Positions 44,564 through 48,905 of a stretch of DNA of 48,905 nucleotides are shown one piece after another. Numbering within the stretch: position 1 is the first letter of the stretch; each line of letters opens with the position of its first letter. The stretch comes from UBA10438 sp964432155. Lineage in GTDB: Bacteria; Bacteroidota; Ignavibacteria; Kapaibacteriales; Kapaibacteriaceae. A program made the translations under genes and the position numbers. Location: NCBI GenBank assembly GCA_964432155.1, contig CAYSMF010000016.1:1-48905 (forward strand). Direction: 5' to 3'. The notes under the pieces were generated by a model. The model worked only from the letters and a program-made list of their open reading frames with translations. It was not told the DNA's origin and made no database searches.

Positions 44564-45280
44564 TCAGAGAATGACCATCGACACGCTGAAATGGGCAAAG
44601 ACATTGTGCACCCGTTGCTGTACCGTGATGAAGTCGGACGCAAAGACGCTGGTAAGGCCATAATTGACCCGGAAATCAGCCGATACGTCGCTGAACACCT
44701 TCCATTGCGCACCAAGCTGGGTGCCGAGGTCCAGCGTATTCATGCGATTGCCGAATTCAAGGTTGCGCTGGACCACTTCTGGTCGGATTCCAACCGTGCC
44801 TGTTCCTGTGGCCGAACTTCCCGTGCTCATCATCCAGCCGAGGTAGCCCCCTGCCAGAACCGACCACGAGCTTCCGAGTGCGTAGCGAGCCAACACAGGG
44901 AGTTGGAGGTAGTTGTTGTTGAACGCACCCACTGCAACGCCCGTAAACGTGGTGCTCACGTCGAGGGTCGTGACTGTGCCATCAGGGAGTGCGATCGGCA
45001 CACGGTCGATATACGGCTGCTGATCGAGCACTGTGGCGAAGCGCGAAGCATACTTCACAAACTGTGGTTCGACGACGATGCTAAACGCGTCAGTAACGGG
45101 CACGTCGATCGACAATCCGCCGAGAAGTCCAGGTACAGCTTCACCTGTTGAACCCGCTGGGATATCGCTGAGTGGAATCGGCGAACCCACTGCCAAGCCA
45201 ATACGCACCGCAAGTTGCGGCTGCGCCATACAGGTGATCGCAAGCAGCAGAGCAGCTGCTATGGTTACGCAACGTTGCAT
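44564..45280 (-). CDS. Outer-membrane beta-barrel protein (porin-fold family)
   Basis: A 238-aa exported small barrel. The signal peptide MQRCVTIAAALLLAITCMAQ sets the start at 45280 (GAGG 7 nt before the ATG, which begins 4 nt after the previous stop). The mature part alternates polar and hydrophobic residues in strands typical of 8-10-strand barrels (FSIVVEPQFVKYASRF, NYLQLPVLARYALGSSWSVL, LGTQLGAQWKVFSDVSADFR) as in PorT-like outer membrane families. It ends SVSMVIL rather than Phe. Co-transcribed with the PCMD-like secreted protein upstream. Specific role unknown. Confidence 0.85.
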   Translation of the reverse strand: MQRCVTIAAALLLAITCMAQPQLAVRIGLAVGSPIPLSDIPAGSTGEAVPGLLGGLSIDVPVTDAFSIVVEPQFVKYASRFATVLDQQPYIDRVPIALPDGTVTTLDVSTTFTGVAVGAFNNNYLQLPVLARYALGSSWSVLAGGYLGWMMSTGSSATGTGTVGIRPEVVQRNLEFGNRMNTLDLGTQLGAQWKVFSDVSADFRVNYGLTSVFASDFITVQQRVHNVFAHFSVSMVIL

Positions 45281-45284
45281 CGCG

Positions 45285-46331
45285 TTACCTCGCAATGAGG
45301 ACAGATGCATGCCAGCACTGGCGATCGCGATCATCAAACCCCTGCACAATCCAGAGTCCGCTGTGCATTCCGTTAAGGTGTACCACGCCCCCTGCATGCG
45401 GCACAAGCGTCACACTGCTACGTGCATCGAGCGATGTTGCACGTAGGCGTGTTACTGCGTCGGACACAACGAGGTGGTCTGCCGTAGCAACGATTGTTCG
45501 CAGTGTAGCATCATCGTTTACAGAGCTTGGTTGATAGTCGAACACGACATCGTCAATCCACATTGTCGAGCCAACGCTTCCGCGGAAGAACTCACCGGCG
45601 GCACTCGACGCTGCGACCACAATCATTGTGTCGGCTTGTGCGCTTGCATTGCCATCAAACGTCAGTTCGAATTGCGTCCATGTACTTACGCGTTGCTTGA
45701 TGATCATCGATGCTGATGCAACGAGTTGTCGCGACGAACCATCCCAGCGTGTAAGCTGCGCATAGATCGATCCCGAGTCGGATGCAACAGGCTCGTACTT
45801 CATCCATCCGCGGAACGACCGTGGCAGAGCGCCTGTAAACGGGATACCGCGCTGTGCACTTGCCACAGGGTTTGCGAGGTTGAGTGCGAAACGACCAAGG
45901 AACACCGAGCCCGACGCGATCTGACCGAAGATGCTGCGCGTGGTCAGCTTTGCGCTGAACGCCCCTTGATGTGCATCTTTCGACTTCTCGCACACCGGAT
46001 CAGCGCCTGCAGCAACGTGAATCACGCCATTGCCCGAGGTCCATCCCATTGATGGTTCCTCGTAATCCTTGAACACCGCAGACCCCTTCACGAGGGTCCA
46101 CTCCTCGAATCCTCCATTTGGAATCGGCTGTTGCGCACATCAGTACTGCTACACCACACAGCAATACACTTCGCATGGANNNNNNNNNNNNNNNNNNNNN
46201 NNNNNNNNNNNNNNNNNNNNNNNNNNNNNNNNNNNNNNNNNNNNNNNNNNNNNNNNNNNNNNNNNNNNNNNNNNNNNNNCGGCTGTTGCGCACATCAGTA
46301 CTGCTACACCACACAGCAATACACTTCGCAT
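45285..46331 (-). pseudogene. PCMD-like T9SS-secreted protein, frameshifted after its signal peptide
   Basis: After collapsing the gap (46180-46279 plus a 55-bp duplicate) the ATG at 46331 has GGGGAGGA just before it and codes for a signal peptide MRSVLLCGVAVLMCA. Codons then run out of frame: the continuation IPNGGFEEW, the usual first segment of such proteins, lies in the next frame. The collapsed length is 892 nt, one over a multiple of three. Deleting one A in GCAACAG would give CAQPIPNGGFEEW. The body resembles the PCMD carbohydrate-metabolism domain (SGSVFLGRF, GIPFTGALPRSFRGWMKYEP, WIDDVVFDYQPS) and it ends with a T9SS-type tail (MHSGLWIVQGFDDRDRQCWH). It could be a true mutation, a phase-variable site or an assembly error. 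Confidence 0.75.
46180..46279. other. Scaffold gap (100 N) flanked by a duplicated 55-mer
   Basis: The 55 bases at 46125-46179 recur exactly at 46280-46334, as at the first gap. They cover the signal peptide codons of the PCMD-like gene, so the apparent second copy of its start region is an artefact. Confidence 0.9.
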
Positions 46332-46378
46332 GGATCCTCCCCAATTCAACGTGGGTAGAAAATCGCGAATTTTGCGAC

Positions 46379-46732
46379 ATGCATCATCCGATTTCCCTCA
46401 AGCGCGTCAACGACGTCGTCCTCGCATCACAATGGAGCGACGGGTTCGTATCATCCATCCTGCTGTCTGACCTCCGCGAGGCATGTCCATGCGCGTATTG
46501 CACTGGTGAAGAGATCATGGGGCAAACAGTGTTCCCAGGCATGAAGACCTTTCAGCCCGGCATGAACGAGCTCGCATCACTCACGCCTGTTGGCAACTAC
46601 GGCGTGCAAGCAGCATGGAAGGATGCACACGACAGCGGCATCTATTCGTGGGAGATGCTCCGCACCGTCTTCGAACAGAAGAAGCTCAGCGACGAAACAC
46701 TCGCTGAAATCGCCCGCCAGATGGGTGGGTAA
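46379..46732 (+). CDS. DUF971 family protein
   Basis: A 117-aa small cytosolic protein of the DUF971 (GBBH-like N-terminal) family. The hallmark is a Cys-rich turn, LREACPCAYCTGEE, preceded by SLKRVNDVVLASQWSDGFVS, and a C-terminal SGIYSWEMLRTVFEQ. Relatives occur near iron-sulfur cluster or Mrp-like genes and a cluster-related role is often assumed, but it is not established here. GAATTTTG-CGAC-ATG before the start is a weak promoter-box match, so the message may be leaderless. It is divergent from the PCMD-like gene. Confidence 0.9.
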   Translation: MHHPISLKRVNDVVLASQWSDGFVSSILLSDLREACPCAYCTGEEIMGQTVFPGMKTFQPGMNELASLTPVGNYGVQAAWKDAHDSGIYSWEMLRTVFEQKKLSDETLAEIARQMGG

Positions 46733-46812
46733 AGGGGCGTTGAAACGTTAATCCCGTAGGGGCGAGACAATGTCTCGCCCGCCAAACATCGCCCGCCAAA
46801 CATCGCCCGCGA

Positions 46813-46882
46813 ATCATTGCGTGCATCATCATTGCGTGCATCATCATTGCGTGCATCATCATTGCGTGCATCATCATTGCGT
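46813..46882. repeat. 15-bp tandem repeat (ATCATTGCGTGCATC)
   Basis: Four perfect copies from 46813 to 46872 and ten bases of a fifth run into the gap. The true copy number is unknown. There are no unique spacers, so it is not a CRISPR array. Confidence 0.93.
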
Positions 46883-46982
46883 NNNNNNNNNNNNNNNNNN
46901 NNNNNNNNNNNNNNNNNNNNNNNNNNNNNNNNNNNNNNNNNNNNNNNNNNNNNNNNNNNNNNNNNNNNNNNNNNNNNNNNNN
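46883..46982. other. Scaffold gap (100 N) inside the tandem array
   Basis: Unlike the other two gaps, the flanks do not match each other. The assembly broke inside the 15-bp repeat, so the real distance is unknown and any reading frame across it is meaningless. Confidence 0.95.
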
Positions 46983-47555
46983 GCGGGCGAGACAGGGTCT
47001 CGCCCCTACGGAATTAACGTTTCGACACGCGTTTATCGATTCGCGTCGATCATCACGCGGAATTGCTGGACGTAGTGTCAAGCTATCCGGAACGCCCAGT
47101 TGTCTGCGGCGTAGCACAAACTCATCCTTTTGATATGGTCCATACACATTGGCGTGTTGTGATTTCTCGCTGTCGTTGTAATCGATGATCATGTACCTGG
47201 GCCCACGCTTGTTGATAATCCAATACTGGCGGTATGTACTTCTCTCAAGAGCTGCATGTCTCTCTGGCAGTGTCATTTTATCGATATCGACAACGGAGAG
47301 GTCGTTATCCGGACGTTGACTCACGATGATGAATGTAGAGTCGTATGCAAGCTCAAGGACGTCTTCTTGGATGGTTGTACAGCCACCGCAACTGGTGTCG
47401 TAAATGACTGCCCATTGGCACTGATGGTTTATAAAATGGTAACCGGAGCCTAAGTCCTGATGAGCAACACCCGCCTCAGTGCAAATGATGTTGCGATCAC
47501 ATCCACAGAGCAGGGAGAAGGCAAGACCCCAAAAGAGCGCGCTGTTGAATTTCAT
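46983..47555 (-). CDS. Small lipoprotein (DUF3997-like), 3' end replaced by repeat element
   Basis: A lipoprotein whose signal ends in LLCGC (MKFNSALFWGLAFSLLCGC); the ATG has GAGG 7 nt before it. The body, DLGSGYHFINHQ, VIYDTSCGGCTTIQEDVLEL, DSTFIIVSQRP, YWIINKR and VYGPYQKDEFVLRRRQLGVP, resembles DUF3997-type lipoproteins, which normally stop soon after the LGVPDSLTL point. Here the frame stays open for ~18 more codons, enters the right arm of the inverted-repeat element and reaches the gap, so the native stop seems to have been lost to the element. The true end is unknown. It may be an immunity-type lipoprotein linked to the orphan tail next to it, but that is inference. Confidence 0.6.
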
Positions 47556-47565
47556 GTGTGCCTCA

Positions 47566-47736
47566 CTAACGCGGGATATAGGTTGTTCCGATAAAACTCA
47601 CGTAATAGCCACCTCCAAGGAACAGTGGAACCAGGGGGTTAAGTGGCCAGCCACTGTAGCAAATCAGGAGGCCAGCCAGATTCCCGGCATCTCGTCTCCA
47701 GGAAGCATTGGGGTCGATTAAGGGAGAGAAGATCAA
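47566..47736 (-). pseudogene. Orphan 56-codon coding tail between the two lipoprotein genes
   Basis: A short frame with no ATG (TTG at 47736 at best; two stops, TGA TAG, lie just upstream of it) but with protein-like composition: DPNASWRRDAGNLAGLLICY, then SGWPLNPLVPLFLGGGYYVS and FIGTTYIPR before TAG. I do not recognise it. It looks like the C-terminus of a larger protein that lost its front. Position between an immunity-like gene and a second lipoprotein fits a displaced toxin tail. Confidence 0.35.
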
Positions 47737-47737
47737 G

Positions 47738-48334
47738 TTAATGCGGTAGTTTGTTGGCGACTATCAGGCGTTCAACCTCGCGAACGAGTGTGGTCAGGTT
47801 CCTAACGAAATCGCGGCATGCCAAGCAGGCATCTGCGGAGATTGCGACTTTCGTTCGAGACTCCACGCAATGGATTGTTCCGGTTTCTGCAATGACGTAC
47901 TCGTACGTACACGTATCTTCTTCGACGGTCTTTAAGAGCACAGCATCGATTGTCGACCCACGGTAACTGATCCTGCGGGCATTGCCTCGCGTCACCTCGC
48001 CTCGGGAGGATACGAAGAAATACTCCGTCCTTCCAGTTTCACCGTATACAACAACTTCGACATCAACCAACAACGAGTCGCGGTAGGTGATCTCAACCAC
48101 GTTACCCTCGGTTGATGGCCACACATGTTGCGACAACTCCGTCGATACAGTGCGTAGTCTGGACTGCTCTGTGACGGACGGATTCTTCACAACTCTCTGA
48201 TCATCGGGTTGTTTAGATACATCTTGGACAATTGGCACTTCGGTCGTTGTTGTGTTCCGAGGGGATTCACTAACACACGATACAAGGGCAAAGCCTATCA
48301 GCAGACCGAAGGCAGCTCGAATCTGAATCTTCAC
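47738..48334 (-). CDS. Lipoprotein, candidate immunity protein of the M15 toxin tip
   Basis: A 198-aa lipoprotein I cannot assign to a family. The start is GTG at 48334, overlapping the toxin stop (GTGA) so the two are translationally coupled; the signal MKIQIRAAFGLLIGFALVSC ends in lipobox ALVSC. The mature part has a Thr/Pro/Asn linker and then a mixed alpha/beta domain (VEITYRDSLLVDVEVVVYGE, RTEYFFVSSRGEVTRGNARR) with a helical Cys-pair end (DACLACRDFVRNLTTLVREV). A membrane-anchored periplasmic protein is where protection from a peptidoglycan hydrolase would be needed. That role is inferred from position and localisation only. Confidence 0.75.
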   Translation of the reverse strand: MKIQIRAAFGLLIGFALVSCVSESPRNTTTTEVPIVQDVSKQPDDQRVVKNPSVTEQSRLRTVSTELSQHVWPSTEGNVVEITYRDSLLVDVEVVVYGETGRTEYFFVSSRGEVTRGNARRISYRGSTIDAVLLKTVEEDTCTYEYVIAETGTIHCVESRTKVAISADACLACRDFVRNLTTLVREVERLIVANKLPH

Positions 48335-48905
48335 CTTGGCCCCCTGCCATTGATCCAGAACATCTGAAAATGCGGATAGTCTTTCGGATCGCTCCATCTT
48401 CCGCCCCATTCGAACCCATACCGTTCTCCAATTTGAGCAACCGAAACCGGAATCGCAGTGTTGACCTTCGGATAAATGACTACGTCGATAGCAAGACCAA
48501 AGTTGTGTGCACTCATGCCTCCCTTGACGTTGGTGTATGTGACGCCAACCTTTCTTCCATTTGCGTCACGACCCATCTGCCATATCCTGTTTTGTTCCTC
48601 AATGGACCGTCGAGCTTGCGATACTCTTAATCGAACCCCGAGTTCAGTTTCAACGGCATTGATGAAATCAAATGCTGGTTGTTGAACACGTTCGTCAAGT
48701 GTTAGAATGCGAGCAGTGGTAATGGCGTCCCATGTTGTTCGTGGAATCCTCATTGCGGTCACTGTTACCCCCTTCAACTGCACAGCGGTCTCTGCCGTGG
48801 CTCCACGTCCGCTCCAAAATCCCACGCCCCCTTTACCTCCCGGACCGATACCTCTCGGCGATGCAACCCACGATTGGCCGGGGCCGCTGCCGTACGGGCC
48901 AATGC
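48331..48905 (-). CDS. C-terminal part of a large protein ending in an M15 peptidase domain (RHS-type toxin tip), 5' truncated by window edge
   Basis: The frame has no stop up to the window edge, so only the last 190 residues are seen. A Gly/Pro/Ser linker (GPYGSGPGQSWVASPRG, then GPGGKGGVGFWSGRG) resembles the junction between an RHS core and its variable tip, followed by AETAVQLKGVTVTA. The last ~130 residues are a peptidoglycan peptidase of family M15: zinc ligands in GGMSAHNFGLAIDVVIY (His, Asp) and YPHFQMF (His), with RYGFEWGGRWSDPKDYPHF, as in L-Ala-D-Glu endopeptidases of phages. The wall would be its target. If read alone from MGFWSG it would be an ordinary endolysin-like protein, the alternative. 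Confidence 0.75.
   Translation of the reverse strand, partial: IGPYGSGPGQSWVASPRGIGPGGKGGVGFWSGRGATAETAVQLKGVTVTAMRIPRTTWDAITTARILTLDERVQQPAFDFINAVETELGVRLRVSQARRSIEEQNRIWQMGRDANGRKVGVTYTNVKGGMSAHNFGLAIDVVIYPKVNTAIPVSVAQIGERYGFEWGGRWSDPKDYPHFQMFWINGRGPR

Larger units (their letters stand above)
46739..47026. repeat. Inverted-repeat element enclosing a tandem array
   Basis: Left arm 46739-46782 and right arm 46983-47026 are inverted copies of a 44-bp sequence with four mismatches. Each arm itself contains a 9-bp hairpin with 3-nt loop (GGGCGAGAC/GTCTCGCCC at 46760-46780 and 46985-47005). Between the arms are 14-bp repeats (CATCGCCCGCCAAA at 46787-46814 region) that grade into 15-bp repeats, then the unresolved gap. 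No transposase is present, so it resembles a small non-autonomous element. Confidence 0.8.

Noticed and set aside
46813..46882. CRISPR array
   Set aside because: Contiguous 15-bp units with no spacers and no cas genes.
46817..46882. His/Cys-rich or Met-rich repeat peptide encoded by the tandem array
   Set aside because: The frames exist only because 15 is divisible by three, have no start signals and run into a gap of unknown length.
48331..48905. Prophage lysis cassette
   Set aside because: No other phage genes are visible, and the upstream Gly-rich linker stays in frame to the window edge, which fits a larger protein better; not fully excluded.

Overview
The window looks like one scaffold of a draft or metagenome-assembled genome from the Bacteroidota/Chlorobiota side of the FCB group; a Kapabacteria/Ignavibacteria-like lineage fits best. 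The support is several secreted proteins ending in type IX secretion (T9SS/Por) sorting domains, a GldM-like envelope protein, DUF1501/DUF1800 and DUF971 genes, a class II (B12-dependent) ribonucleotide reductase, HpnE, and promoters of the TAnnTTTG type, one of which lies 7 nt before a tRNA. This is inference from protein resemblance read by eye; no search was run.

Layout. 1-146: a hairpin-rich repeat. 147-7548 (minus): a flippase, T9SS-type secreted BNR protein, YggS and cation/proton antiporter run. 7620-10604 (plus): an M28 peptidase with PDZ domain and a glycosyltransferase, convergent with a second M28 peptidase (to 11910). 11979-15933 (plus): a tight operon of a GNAT-like protein, YebC, PurF and a small membrane protein. 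15938-22667 (minus): a four-gene envelope cluster of a GldM-like protein, two outer-membrane barrel-like proteins and a VWA-OmpA protein. 22757-26823 (minus): a Cys-rich exported protein and NrdJ with a clear terminator. 27261-29442: PAP2 phosphatase, HpnE and CsaA. 29463-32751 (plus): tRNA-Leu, tig, clpP, clpX. 32748-37967 (minus): a GT2 glycosyltransferase, DUF1501 and DUF1800 secreted pair, and a helical-repeat protein. 38061-41355: a membrane glycosyltransferase, DUF1573 protein and lytic transglycosylase. 41321-46331 (minus): PepF, AsnS, a barrel protein and a frameshifted PCMD-like secreted protein. 46379-46732: DUF971. 46739-47026: an inverted-repeat element with an unresolved tandem array. 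47030-48905 (minus): accessory DNA that reads as the 3' end of an RHS-type polymorphic toxin (M15 peptidase tip), a translationally coupled lipoprotein that may be its immunity protein, an orphan coding tail and a second lipoprotein.

Assembly. There are three runs of 100 N. Two (5015-5114 and 46180-46279) are flanked by the same 55 bp on both sides, the signature of unmerged de Bruijn contig ends. Collapsing the first restores one 1098-aa gene in frame. Collapsing the second leaves a single-base frameshift just after a signal peptide. The third (46883-46982) has no such overlap and hides a tandem repeat of unknown length.

The most interesting points are the terminal toxin/immunity-like locus, the GldM-like envelope cluster with an acidic residue in its membrane helix, apparent leaderless start sites placed 3-5 nt after the promoter box, and the habit of convergent genes to overlap at their 3' ends.
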